A stretch of DNA of 64,000 nt from Ricinus communis (lineage: Eukaryota > Streptophyta > Magnoliopsida > Malpighiales > Euphorbiaceae): contig NC_063264.1 of assembly GCF_019578655.1 (NCBI RefSeq), positions 24,761,688-24,825,687 of the forward strand, read 5' to 3'. This document shows, piece after piece, positions 19,565 to 31,319 of the stretch. The position numbers and the translations under genes were made by a program. The notes beneath the pieces are model-generated. The model was not told the DNA's origin and searched no databases. It saw only the letters and a list, made by a program, of their open reading frames with translations. How positions within the stretch are numbered: the first letter of the stretch is position 1; the number at the start of each line of letters is the position of its first letter.

Positions 19565-22500
19565 TTAAATCTTAGACTTGTTGATGTATATGGAAATTGC
19601 CAAATGCATTTTCAGCCACCTAAACTTTTCAAGATTAGTCATTTGACCACTCCAACTCTTTTTTGTCCTCATAGACACCTTAACTAATCTTTTTATCTTT
19701 AGAGACATATCAAGTGGTGTTTTAACCACACAAAACTCTTACTTAAAACCGAAGCAAATGTGTGTGACACACTCTCTGGTAGTAGAAAATAGTTGACATG
19801 TATTGAATGACTCCTCTGAAGAACTATGTCAAACGACACCATTAATCTCTTTTCTCCATCTCTATTTCCTTTTATCTGCTTTATTTCAACAAAATAGGAT
19901 TTATTTTTTTTTTTTTGAAAAGGACAAGTTCCACCATCACCGCTAACATCTTCATCACTACCGGTCTCTTTTTCTATAATAATCCTTTTTCTTTTCTCTT
20001 CAGAACTCATTCATTCTAAAATAATGCGAGTTCTTCCCTTATTGGTGGTGCTAACAGTGTGGTGGCTGGTGGTGGATTCTTTTCTATGAAACTCTATTTG
20101 CAATTCCTTTCTACCAGTCAAATACATAAAGAGTATATAACGAAATCAAATCACAATGTGTACTAGCTAGAGACTAAAAACTAAAACAAAAAAGTATTGT
20201 AACAACAATTGATTTTTTTTATCTCTTAATGGTCTATCTGGAACTATATTTGTAACAACTCGGAATCATATCGCGTGAAATATTATCTACTTTGGCCCCA
20301 CTAGCCATACGGGTTTTAAAAAAAAAATGTATTAAATCATATTGTTGGGGCATTTGATTACTCAAGAGTATGGTTTATTTTATATCAGACAAAATTTAAA
20401 TCTCCAACTAAGTTTTAAATTGTTAATGTTCGATTAAGCTGATCATTAAAGTTTAAATTCATCTTTCTATAAGCTTTTACATAAGATTACTTGAAATAGT
20501 TGTAATTATGAAATCACGATCAAAAATGCTATCAATTTCTTTCTTCAATTTTTTATCGAGTGCGACTATATTTTGAATAAATACTTACACTTATGGGTAT
20601 TCTTCCAAAAGCTTCACAATAATTAGCCTGAGACAGTTTATTTGCGAAAATATCTGTGTGGCAAAAAAATAGACCACATCTAAAATTGGGTCTCTTACTC
20701 AAAAAGACATTAAAAGAAGTTTAGCATATTCTGCAATATCTCAATTAGATTATATGACAAGAATAAAATATAACTACAAAAATAAAAAGACATAAAAATA
20801 AAAGCTTTATTTTTTATATCTTTTATTTTCAATCGAAAAAAAGAAAGAACTTCAGAAAAAAAAATATTGAGTAGAATTACTCTTGCAAATTTTCTTTTTG
20901 TGATAAAATTATAGCCCTAAGTCTCTAACATTGGAGAAAACATCAGGGCGCAAAATTAGTACAAAACAATTCGCAATACTTAAAATTTCAAACTCTAAAC
21001 TCTAAAATATTAATATAAAATTTTTCAAGTTTTCTTCTATAACATGTATAATATTATTAATTATAACAAAACATATGTAAAATTCAAATCCATTTTCTTA
21101 TCTCTTTCATCATGTTTAACTTTTCAAGTTCAATGTTGCAACAGGAGATACCATTGGAAGACTTTAAAGTGTCTCCTCATGTGTGTGTGTATGTATATAA
21201 ATTTTAGCATTAAAAATGTGTTGGTTAAAAGGGAAACGAATCATATAGGTTTGATACTTAAAAGGGTTCTGGGGCACTAAAGCAAATGTTTTGTTGTTGA
21301 AGGACACAATGGATGGTGGAGGACACCTACCTAAAAACTTTAGACAAGACAATGAAAAGATGTATTGAGTAAATTGGGTCTTTACATTTTGCTATTAAGT
21401 GGATAGGTGTCCCAATATAAACTATTTGCCAGTCTTCCTTCTAGATTTTGAGGGCCATATATACCCATATCTTTATATGATTATTATTATTGTAATCATC
21501 TCTTTTGTCTCTTGTACATGTTTTGCTGGTCAATTGGGCAGGCAAAACTTTTTTCTTTTTTTTAATTTGCATATTTTTGAAGGATTTAATCTCTTATTTA
21601 ATATTTTTTTATTTTATACTAATTGAGTTCTTTTAAATTAAGGTTTTTAAAATTATTTATCAATTTTATATATCTAATATAATATTAAATTTTTTATTTT
21701 TATACTACAATAAGTGTAATAATTTTTATAATATATATATATATATATATATAATTTCCTCTCAAGGAATCACTTTGCTAGCATCCCTAATCTATAATTT
21801 AATTAGTGATGGAAGTCTCTACTTATTGAATTAAATTGAAAATAAACATTCAACTATGTTGAAATGATGTGCTATTTATATAATAAGATGAGAATACTTT
21901 ATAATTCAGTGCTGAAAATTAAATCTCATCAATCATTGGAAAAAAGAAATATGCAAATATGTTGACCTAATATTCTTCTTTCCTTTCTACAAATATATGA
22001 TATTTATTTTCCTTTATATAGACAATATATATAGTATGTGAAATATTAAAATTGAGCTTCAGTCGTAACTAATTGTAAAAAGAATGGTAATATAATTGAA
22101 AATTATCAGAGTTTAGAAGATATTTTTTAATAATATAATAAGAATACCATTTTTATTTATTTATGCAAGATTTAATGAGCGGTGAACTACACAATAAAAA
22201 ATAATTATTTTCTTACACTCACTATGAAAATGAAAATTTCATCTTTTAAAAGTAAAAACTCTTACGAATTGAGACCCAGCTAAGTTCGAAATGTTATAAA
22301 AATACCATTTAACACACAAGACTTATAAAAATATAATAAATAATTTAAATTGAGGAGCTATAATTTCAAGTAAGTAATTTAGGGTGTCATCAAATTTTTC
22401 TATTTTCAGAAAGCATCTATAGGAAATTCCTTTTTTTTTTTCTTTTGTCTCCCTCCTTTCTAAGTTCAAACAAAAAAAAAAAAAAAAAAACCTTTTTGTT

Positions 22501-23350
22501 TATGAATTCAAAGACAATTTCAGTATCAATTGAGTTATACCGATTAATTCAATTGTCATATATGTTTGTAATGTTGATGGACTTGATCATTAGCATTCAA
22601 TTGACCTATTCAATGAATTATATCCAAGAAAAGTCTCTTGCATAGAAGATGTGAATTGCACTACAAGAGGCTGGTAGTGCATGTACATTGAATTGGCAAT
22701 TTTTACTCATGGAAACAAAAGAAACTATGGCTCCACCACTATTTATTAATGCCTTTGGCCTCAAATTTGCATTCAACTATCAAATCAAAACAATTACTCC
22801 CTTTGTTACCTTCAAGAAATCATAACCACAAAGGCCAAATTAAGCACATCAAATATTGCTGGCAGTGTTCTAATAATTTTCTTTTTTTTTCTTCTTTCTG
22901 ATGGCTTTTTGTTCTTTCTTTTTGTCTTTCACTCTCTTTTCCTTCTCAGGAGGGCAATGGCCTAGTTGAGTTTAGTTCCTTCTCTTTCTACATTATTGCA
23001 TTTTAAAAGAAAATAAAATAAAATAATTTATGTGGCTCATAAAGGTGTTTAATTTGCAATTGATTAATTGGTTGCAGTTCAGGGTCAACAATTGCAATTG
23101 ATTGTAACATTTCGTTTGGTCCGAAATTTATGTCGAATTTATTTTATTTATAAATAAATTCTTAATAAAAATTATTTGTAAATAAAATTTTTGGTGTTTA
23201 GTACACTATATTTAAATGAAATTTTATTTCAAGTGGAATTTTATTTGAAATGAAATAAATTTTATATTTAGTTTAAGTGTGAAATTCCATTTAATATTTT
23301 AATCTTTTTATAAACATCTTTCATATATCTATAATATTGCAATTTAATTG

Positions 23351-23351
<1 letters not shown>
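19565..23351. other. Intergenic DNA, repeat-like, no supported gene
   Basis: 19600-20030 is moderately less AT-rich and has an open minus frame (19699-20010) with no recognisable domain. Its wording (CAGCCACCTAAACTTTTCAA) looks like dispersed repeat DNA. 20240-20330 (TAACAACTCGGAATCATATC and ACTTTGGCCC) also looks like a piece of a plant dispersed repeat. The rest is AT-rich. Confidence 0.45.
21727..21755. repeat. (TA)n microsatellite
   Basis: About 14 uninterrupted TA units in an AT-rich spacer. Confidence 0.9.

Positions 23352-23409
<58 letters not shown>
23352..23409. repeat. (TA)n microsatellite, about 29 units
   Basis: One of the longest pure dinucleotide arrays in the window. It lies about 90 bp from the Helitron 3' terminus at 23499. 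Confidence 0.95.
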
Positions 23410-23413
<4 letters not shown>

Positions 23414-23498
23414 TGGGAAATAAGATATTTTAATTAATTCCCTTTTATTATAGCTAACAAAAATGCATATCTAAAAATCATTTAGAAATTTATTTAAA

Positions 23499-23880
23499 CT
23501 AGTCGTTTATCCGCGTTGCGACCATTATTATTATTTCCGATTATAAAATTAAACTGATTATAAAATTTAATATTTAATATTAATTAATAATATTTAAAAA
23601 AAATATCAAACTAAATATTTTTAAATGTTATTTTTAATTTTTTAAAATTTTAAAATTTATTAGTGCAATAATATAAAAGTTTAAAAATATTTATTAGTTA
23701 ATCTTAGTATTGTTTATAATTGATATTACTATATTTTAGGATTAAGAATTTATTATATAATTAAAAAATTAATTTATTATTGAATATAATATTAAATTTT
23801 TTTTTAAATTAGAATTATTTTCTAATTAAAAATTAAGTTATTAGCTAATATAATACTGAAATATAATTTATTAATATATA
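23499..23880 (-). mobile_element. Helitron fragment with intact 3' terminus
   Basis: On the minus strand it ends with the hairpin region CGCAACGCGG, a 10-bp spacer and CTAG at 23502-23499, followed by T, as Helitrons do. The body matches 30625-31319 for nearly 400 bp, then stops at a (TA)n tract near 23880; the 5' third is missing. No transposase coding. Confidence 0.6.
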
Positions 23881-24044
23881 TATATATATATATTATATGA
23901 TTCAATTTATTCTAACTATTCTGAAATTAATCAGATAAAATTTTGAATAAATTTTAACTTTTATCATACATATTAAATTTATATTTAGTAAATATTAAAT
24001 ATGTATAGATTAAATATAAGATAAAAATATATAATAATTTCACA

Positions 24045-24045
<1 letters not shown>

Positions 24046-24101
<56 letters not shown>
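24046..24101. repeat. (ATT)n microsatellite, about 18 units
   Basis: Pure trinucleotide array in AT-rich spacer DNA. Confidence 0.95.
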
Positions 24102-24679
24102 TGTCATATCAAAATGAGCAGTATTTTTGCAACTAGCAAGAATCAATACAACTTTACAACAACAAAAAGGAAAAAAAAAAACGAAAGGAAAAGCAAATGC
24201 TTTTCTTTCCTTATAAAATTGAAACTGCTTTTGAAAGAAATAAGTAAATTGATATTTTCCTCAAAAATAAATTTAACCAAAAGCTTTTATAAAAAATAAA
24301 TGGATCAATTAAAAAAAATATTTTTTTTAATTTTTTATAAACTGTTTTTTTTCCAAATCTGTTTTTTGAAAAAACATCAATTCACCTGCTTCTTGTAAAA
24401 ATAATTTCAAAAACTCAAAAAATAATATAAAATATTATTTTAAAACAATACATACTAAACATGATAATAGTATTAAAAACACTTTCTATATTATTTTCCA
24501 AGCATGATAATTTGTTAAAAAAAAATTATGCATTTTTGGAAATTTTTTAATTTTTATTAGAAGTGAAAACTACTGCACAAACTTTAACTTTAAATTTTTT
24601 TATTATTTTTAATTTATATTATTATATTCTTTATCAAAAGATTAAAAATTATTAAAATATTACCACACCACCGTCGCCA
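24102..24679. other. AT-rich spacer before the copia element
   Basis: A small plus frame at 24114-24299 is lysine-rich and compositional. Nothing else is seen. Confidence 0.45.
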
Positions 24680-24906
24680 CCTAATTGCCATCGCCTCCAT
24701 CTTTACCATTAATATCATGTGTCTATAGCTGTGATAATAAAAGGGAGCCAAAGATATGCATGAAGCTTTGTTTCTTTATCCAGACAACATGCCGAAAAAG
24801 AACCCAGAAGACACTCTTAGTTTCAAACACATCCAGACAACATCACCATAGCCACTATCTAACAAACAAGAACCCGAAAGGATTCTATCAATAATATGAC
24901 TGATTT

Positions 24907-24962
<56 letters not shown>

Positions 24963-25067
24963 AGAACATAAATATATCTAAACAAATTATTCTATAATCA
25001 AGAAAAAAATAAAAACAGATTTTTTTGAATTTAAGATTTGACAACAATATCATATCCCACAATTGAT
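24680..25067 (-). repeat. Probable 3' LTR of the copia element
   Basis: It begins shortly after the end of pol with TGGGATATGATATTGTTG on the minus strand, a phrase typical of copia LTR starts. An AT tract that may serve as a TATA region comes next, then a less AT-rich R/U5-like stretch around 24690-24880. The far boundary is not fixed, because no second LTR is available for comparison. Confidence 0.45.
24911..24960. repeat. (AT)n microsatellite, 25 units
   Basis: Lies at the expected promoter position of the copia LTR, so it may be an expansion of an original TATA box. Confidence 0.95.
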
Positions 25068-25084
25068 TTATATCTCATAATTAA

Positions 25085-25605
25085 CTCTCTAATTTCTATC
25101 ACCAGAGCATGGATATCACACATGCCTAACTTGCATTAAAAATCATCAAACACTCTACTGAATACAACCTTAGTAAGCATATCAATGAGTTGATCTTCAG
25201 ACTTCACAAATAGTAATGCAACGATGCCATCTTTAAGTTTTTCCTTGATAAAACATCTTAAGCTTCTATATGTTTTGTTCGATCATGTTGAACTAGACTG
25301 TGAACAACCTCAATAGCTGAAGTGTTATCACAATATAAGTTCATTACATATTGAGGATCAACACCTAATTATTCTAGCAATTTCTTTAACCACAACAGTT
25401 CACATACTCCAAAAGCCATAGTTTTGTACTCAGTTTCAGCACTAGATCTTGCTACCATTGGTTGCTTTTTACTTTTCCAAGTTATAAGGTTTCCTCCTAT
25501 AAAAGTGAAGTAACTTGAAGTTGACCTTTGATTATCAGTTGACTCTGGCCAATCTATATCATTATAACCTTCTACTTTCAAATGATTATGCTTCTTGAAG
25601 AGCAA
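25085..25605 (-). pseudogene. copia RNase H remnant
   Basis: The frame at 25605-25369 carries GYNDIDW, the RNase H start with its first aspartate, then STSSYFTFIGG, ITWKSKKQ and ARSSAETEYKTMA, then LLWLKKLL. Past a stop the frame resumes as VDPQYVMNLYCDNTSAI and runs on in pieces to about 25095. The relevant acidic residues are mostly readable, but stops break the protein. Confidence 0.85.
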
Positions 25606-25649
25606 TCCTTTTCCTGGCGCAAACTCAAATACTTTAGTATGTATTCAAT

Positions 25650-26560
25650 AGCTTCCATATGTGATTTTCGGGGATCAAGCATAAATTAGCTAACCACACT
25701 TACTACATAAGCAATGTCAGGTCTTGTGTGGAATAAATAGATTTTTTTCCACAAGTTTTTGGTATCTTGCCTTGTTAGTAGGAATTGCATTCAAATAGTG
25801 ATACAACTTATAGTTTTGTTCAATGGGAGTAGTCACAGGTTTACATCCAAGCATTCATGTTTCAATTAATAAATCAAGAACATATTTTTGTTGGGTTAAG
25901 AAAATATGATTCCTTGATCGGGCTGCTTTAATACTGAGAAAATACTTCAGATCATCAAGCTTTTATATTTCAAATGTAGAGGCTAAGTGTTTTTATAGAT
26001 TGTCTATCTCATTCGATGTCATCCACATAGATAATCAAGGCAGTAACTTTACCCTATCTATGTTTCAAGAATAAAGTGTGATATAAGTTGCTTTACTTCT
26101 AATAGAAGTTCTTCATAGATTTTGTAAATCTAGTAAACCATGCTTTCAGAGATTGCTTCAACTCGTACCATGCCCTTTTGAACTTATATACCATTGTAGT
26201 TTTTAAGTATTTTCCAATTCTTGGAGGAGGCTCAATGTATACTTCTTTAGCAAGATCTCCATGCAAGAAGGCGTTCTTAACATCAAAATGAAAAGGAGGC
26301 CAATCCTGATTAGTCGCTAAGGATAAATGTAATCTTACTGTACCAACTTTGCAACTGGTGCAAAAGTATCTTGATGATCAACTCCATAAGACTTTGTATA
26401 CTCTTTTGTAACTAATAATGCTTTAAACCTTTCCATTGTCCCAACAGCTTTATGTTTAACAGTAAATACCCATCTACAACCCACAATCTTTTTTTTTGTC
26501 TTGGGAGAGGCACTAGCTCCCAAGTAGCATTTATTTTTCAACAGTCGCCATGACTTGAGT
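25650..26560 (-). pseudogene. copia reverse transcriptase remnant
   Basis: GCRWVFTVKHKAVG and YGVDHQDTFAPVAKL (26541-26335) mark the N-terminal part of the polymerase. The catalytic YVDD is readable at 26029-26018 on the minus strand. The frame is broken repeatedly between these. Confidence 0.85.
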
Positions 26561-26833
26561 CCATCTTGTATCTGCTAAAGGTACCTACAAATCACTAGGA
26601 ATGGAGACAGATGATAATTGATAAGATGCATACAACTTTGATAGCCACTGGTAAGACACATGATTACTAATGGGATATTTAATTTTAGTTATAAGATCAG
26701 GTCGTATCTAATGGGAGGTACACCACGATTAGGACGAGATGGAAGATGATAATTAGATATTTCAATATTAACATCATTAACAACAATCAAATTAGGATTG
26801 GTGGATATCTCTATTGATGGTGCCTCAAGAGAA

Positions 26834-26919
26834 GATTCACTTGGTGATTTAAGAGGATTTGTACTATTAGTAAAAAGATTCACTTGGTGATTTAAGAGGA
26901 TTTGTACTATTAGTAAAAG
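26834..26919. repeat. 43-bp tandem duplication inside the copia element
   Basis: The unit starting GATTCACTTGGTGATTTAAG occurs at 26834 and again at 26877, nearly identical. Confidence 0.9.
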
Positions 26920-27080
26920 GATGCTTTATAATTCTTAAATTCTTCTAATTCAGTATTCTCTACAGTCAATACAGTATCTGATTCATCCAATTCACCACCA
27001 ATGGTGTTCAAATCCAAGGCTATTAGAATGAATGCATGTATTGTATTATCATGATTGATCATTTCTTTATGATTCTCCCT

Positions 27081-27800
27081 CTAAAGTGATGAATTTGTGG
27101 TTGGTGTATAAAAGAGTTTGTTTTCATGGAATATAACATCCATAGAAACATAGAGTTCCGTAAAAGAAGAATCATAACATTTGTATCCCTTCTGATGACT
27201 TCCATATCCCATAAAAATGTATTTTACAACACATGATTGAAGCTTGCGCCTAACAAAGACTACATACCCAAAATTTTTTAGAGGCAAATGAACCACTGGT
27301 GGAACAGTATAGTAATCAAATAGCATCCAATAGCGTCTACAGTTAAGAATGCTTGATGGCATTCGATTGATTAAATATACTACTGAACTCAATGCTTCAG
27401 CCCAAAGGTAAAAGGGAACATGCCCTCTAATTAAGAGAGATCGAGTAACCTTAAAGAGTTGTTTATTCTTCTTTTCTACAATACCGCTTTGTCGCAGTGA
27501 GTAAGGATATGTTGTTTTTAAATTATTCCAATTGAGTTCATTAGTTTTGTCAGCTCTTGAATTGAGGTATTTCCCTCCATTGTCAGATCGAAGGACTTTT
27601 ATTGACATGTTAAATTGAGTTAGTATCATTTGAAGAAAGACGAAAAATGGAGCTTACATCACTATCATGTCTCATTTGATAAACCCAAGTCATTCGGGTA
27701 CAGTCATCCATAAAGGCCACATACCATCTCATTCCATTGAGAGTTGAAATGGGTGTTGGTCCCTAAATATCTGAATTTACTAATGAAAAAGGAACAATTA
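27081..27800 (-). pseudogene. copia integrase remnant
   Basis: The 182-codon frame at 27629-27081 has VLRSDNGGKY (core Asp), YSLRQSGIVEKKNK in place of the usual PQQNGVAERKN, and PFYLWAEALSSVVYLINRMPS. The upstream part, with the remaining core residues, continues to about 27800 in other frames. Confidence 0.85.
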
Positions 27801-28399
27801 CTTTATTATCACTTAAATAAAAAGTATCACGATGGCTTTTTACCATAATAGAAGTTTGTCAAGCAAGATCTGAAACACCAGACCTACTAAATAAAGAGGG
27901 AAATAATTTTTTGGATAGAAAAAGATGGATGCCTCAATCTCTTATGCCATAACTAAATTTTTTCCTTTTTCTTATCCATTGAATCTTCTTATACCAAATG
28001 AGCTTGTCCTTTATTAAGATGTTAAAACCTATCTTTCAGACAGTATAATCCTCCATTTTCTTTAACACCGCCAATCTTCGCCTTAGTACGAAGGTCTTGA
28101 AGAATGAAGTGAGTAGGAAAAAAGGTAGAAGACAGATTATGTGATTTCGTTAATTGCTTGACAGAAATAAGGTTGAAATTTAGGGTTGGCATAAATGATA
28201 AATCTTTGACAATTAAGGAAAAAGATAATTAAATTTTACTAATGCCAATAATTGGAGAGAACACACCATTAGCGTTAGTCACAATATCAATGGGGCATTT
28301 AGAAGACTGATTAAACTTATATCTATTCCAAGTCATATGACAAGTTGCATTTGAGTCAATTATCCACTCACTATTTTTAGTAAAGATGTACTTGACTAA

Positions 28400-29487
28400 C
28401 CAGCAAATCCAGAAGTTGTGCCTAGGCTGACTTTTGGACTAGTGTCCTCCTCTTTGGTATTATAAAATACTTTAGATACCTTCTTACTTTTCGGATGTCA
28501 ATCTGGATATCTATAAAGTTAAAAATATGTATCCACTATATAACCAGTACCATTACAATAAGTACATTTTCTATATCTCTTTGAGGTATATATTTTTTTT
28601 ATGGCCATTGCAGCTTCTTCTCCAATCATACCTCTAAGTATGACTTTTTAATGATTATCTTTCGCACAAACCACATCATACACACTTTATATGTTTGGGA
28701 GTGCTTTAGTAGTAAGTATGTGACCTTTAACCCCATCTAATTAAGAGTCCAAACTAACCAAAGAAAGATGCACATGTTGGGCATTCACCTTCGTGGTATA
28801 TTTTATTGATATCATTTGCACACTCTATAGTACAATCATCAATATCATCAAGTTCTTGCCTTATCTTTTGTAATTTTCCAAAGTAGGAAATAAAAGACCT
28901 TCTAGCAAATAGACATTACCTCACAATGAAGTTGATATGCCTTTGAAGCATCTTGATCAACTGAATATGTATGTTTGGCAACATCCAAATTTCCTTTATT
29001 GTCTTTAATAAGAAAAATAAAGATTTGATATCCTTTGTCATTGCATCAAGAAGCCACGATTTGACAAGCAATTTTCATCTTGCCATGCTTCGTACTGAAT
29101 ATGTATGTTTGGCAACATCCAAATTTCCTTTATTGTCTTTAATAAGAAAAATAAAGATTTGATATCCTTTGTCATTGCATTAAGAAGCCACGATTTGACA
29201 AGCAATTTTCATCTTGCCATGCTTCGTAATCTTCTGAATGCACATCCTTTGATGTAATTTTTTATACCTGAGATAAAACCCCAGCGCTTTCTTCCACAGA
29301 TCTTATTTTGAGTATTCAAGGATTACTCAACATAATTGGTTCCATCAAGGCGTTCTAGGGTGATTAGAGAGGAGGTTTCCTATATATGAAAACTAATTGA
29401 AGAAGTAGAACTTTCATTTTTCTTTAAAGAATCATCATTACTATCTTTAGGATCACACAAAGTGAATGATGATACAAAGTTGGACAT
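28400..29487 (-). pseudogene. copia gag remnant
   Basis: Starts MSNFVSSFTLCDPKDSN at 29487 and, after a stop, reads LERLDGTNYVE, the plant copia gag opening. A zinc-knuckle-like YCNGTGYIVDTYF stretch lies near 28560-28520, with its last Cys and His positions altered. The 134-bp tandem duplication lies between the two. Confidence 0.7.
28961..29228. repeat. 134-bp perfect-period tandem duplication
   Basis: Copies at 28961-29094 and 29095-29228 differ by about one base (GCATCAAG versus GCATTAAG). 134 is not a multiple of three, so the duplication itself shifts the gag frame. It must be far younger than the element's many stops. Confidence 0.95.
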
Positions 29488-29490
29488 GAT

Positions 29491-30624
29491 CTTTAACTTC
29501 CATGAGACCTACTATATATTATGGAGTAGAGGGATGCATTGTCTCATATGCCATGTGTAAGTGATTTTCTTTTTCATGTTTTGTGGTAAAGGACTTAGAA
29601 GTCATGTTGAAACAGTAGCATATTGAGGCTATATAACCAAAAGGAAAAGGACGAGTTTGTAATTTCAATATTTGGGTAATGGACCCATGGCAGCTATGTT
29701 TGATTCTTAAACCAATGTAAAAGACATTAGCACCCTTCTTAAATGACTCCTTTTTTAGTCAATTTGCGTTTGACCTATTCAAACTTTAGACTCGGATGAG
29801 TTCAAGATGGGCTTGGTCGGGCTTGAAGTTTTCAAGTCTAGACCTGAGCCCTACCCGGCCTAGCTATGCAGGACTAAACTCTTAACTAAATCCGGCCCAT
29901 CATGAAAAATATACTATATTTTTCTTTATAATTTTTGGGACAGGCTGGCTAGTTGGGCGAACATCAAAAAAATGATATCTCCAAGCCTATGCAAAAAATA
30001 AGCAGGCTTTTACAGATTCGGACTTAGGCGGGTTTAACATAAAAAGAAAAGGTGTTCAAGCCTAAAAATTCTCAAGCTAACTTGGACAGGTTGGGCGGAT
30101 ACCCAATCTCATAAAGAGGCCTAATGTGTATGTACAAAAACGAGTTCATAGTTCATTCACTCCATTTGTGGGTCCCGTTATAATTATAATTGTTGTATTA
30201 TCCTATTGGAAAATAAGAAAGCCGCCCTTTCAAACCAACGTCATTTTCCTTAGCTAGAGATTGGCGAAGGGGTGAGTAGGTAAATCAACTCTCCAAAATC
30301 GATTGGAAATACTGTTATTAAGGCATAAGGCTAATATTGTTATACAATATTGTATATTGAGAGTCATTGTTCATCTATAATGACATTTGGATTCTGCTTT
30401 ATATATATATTAATAAATTTGGTGGTATGATTTCGTTTTGACGGAAAAGTATAGGCAAGATAAAGTCATCATTTGAATGGAAAAGGAATAGCAAGGAAGG
30501 GCAGTTTAATTATTACAATAGATGAATAGTAAATTTGGTATCCACTTTTAATGTATATAATAGATTTACGCCACGTGTAGTTGGAAAGAAGGAAATGAGG
30601 GAGGATGTTTAGGAATAAAGAAAA
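29491..30624. other. Intergenic DNA with a GGGCTTG-type repeat
   Basis: About 29790-30115 alternates phrases such as GGGCTTGGTCGGGCTTGAAG, CCTGAGCCC and TTGGGCGG, the composition of a plant dispersed repeat, with no coding. The remainder is unassigned. A typical leader/PBS of the copia element was not found at 29491-29600. Confidence 0.45.
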
Positions 30625-31319
30625 TTAGTCGTTTATCCTTGCGTTGTACGGCCATTATTATATTTCGATTATAAAATCAAGTTTATAGATACAACTTAAT
30701 AAATTTTTTAATATTTAATATTAATTAAATATTTTAAAAAATAACAACAAACTAACTACTTTTAAATGACCTTAATTTCTTTTTAAAATTTTAAAATTTT
30801 ATCAATGTAATATAAAAGTTATCTTAAAAATATTTATTAATTTAATTCTAATATTATATAAATTAATACTATCAATATAAATGATATTACTATTTTTTAG
30901 AATTAGAAATTATTATATAATTAAAAGTATTAATTTATTAGTGAATATAATATTTAAAAATATTATTTTCTATAATTAGAATCATTATCTAATTAGAAAA
31001 TTAATTTATTAGTTAACATATTATTAAAATATAATTGATATGTTTCTTAAAATAATTATTATCTAATCAGAAAATTAATGATTATCTAATAAAAATATAT
31101 TTAATTATTAATATATTATTTATTAAGATTATAATTAGTGTTTAATTAAGAATATAACTTATTAATCAATAATTAATAAAAAAAATTATAAAGTTAAACA
31201 TAAGTTTGAATCTTATATATTAAAATAAGTACACATGTCAAATAAAAATATTATGTGTTAAAAATTAAGCATACATGTCAAAAGAATTTAGATTTCAAAA
31301 ATTAATATATATATATAGA
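30625..31319 (-). mobile_element. Non-autonomous Helitron, both termini readable
   Basis: On the minus strand it starts TCTATATATATATTAAT at 31319 and ends at 30625 with CTAA followed by T. Ten bases before the CTAA is the hairpin CCGTACAACGCAAGG, one or two changes from a perfect CCGTGC/GCACGG stem. It is 695 bp long, AT-rich and without Rep/helicase coding. The related copies at 882, 1862 and 23499 define a local family. This is the best copy. Confidence 0.7.

Larger units (their letters stand above)
24680..29490 (-). mobile_element. Degenerate Ty1/copia retrotransposon
   Basis: Read on the minus strand, the order is gag, integrase, reverse transcriptase, RNase H, the copia order, over about 4.4 kb. 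A probable 3' LTR follows (24680-25067), with a TATA-like (AT)n tract. The gag start ATG is at 29487. No LTR copy is recognised beyond 29490, so the 5' end appears lost. Many stops and frameshifts, a 134-bp tandem duplication in gag and a 43-bp duplication between integrase and RT show it is dead. Confidence 0.85.

Noticed and set aside
19699..20010. 103-codon minus frame
   Set aside because: No recognisable domain; the sequence around it reads as dispersed repeat DNA.
24776..24985. 69-codon minus frame
   Set aside because: Mostly Tyr-Ile repeats from an (AT)n array inside an LTR.
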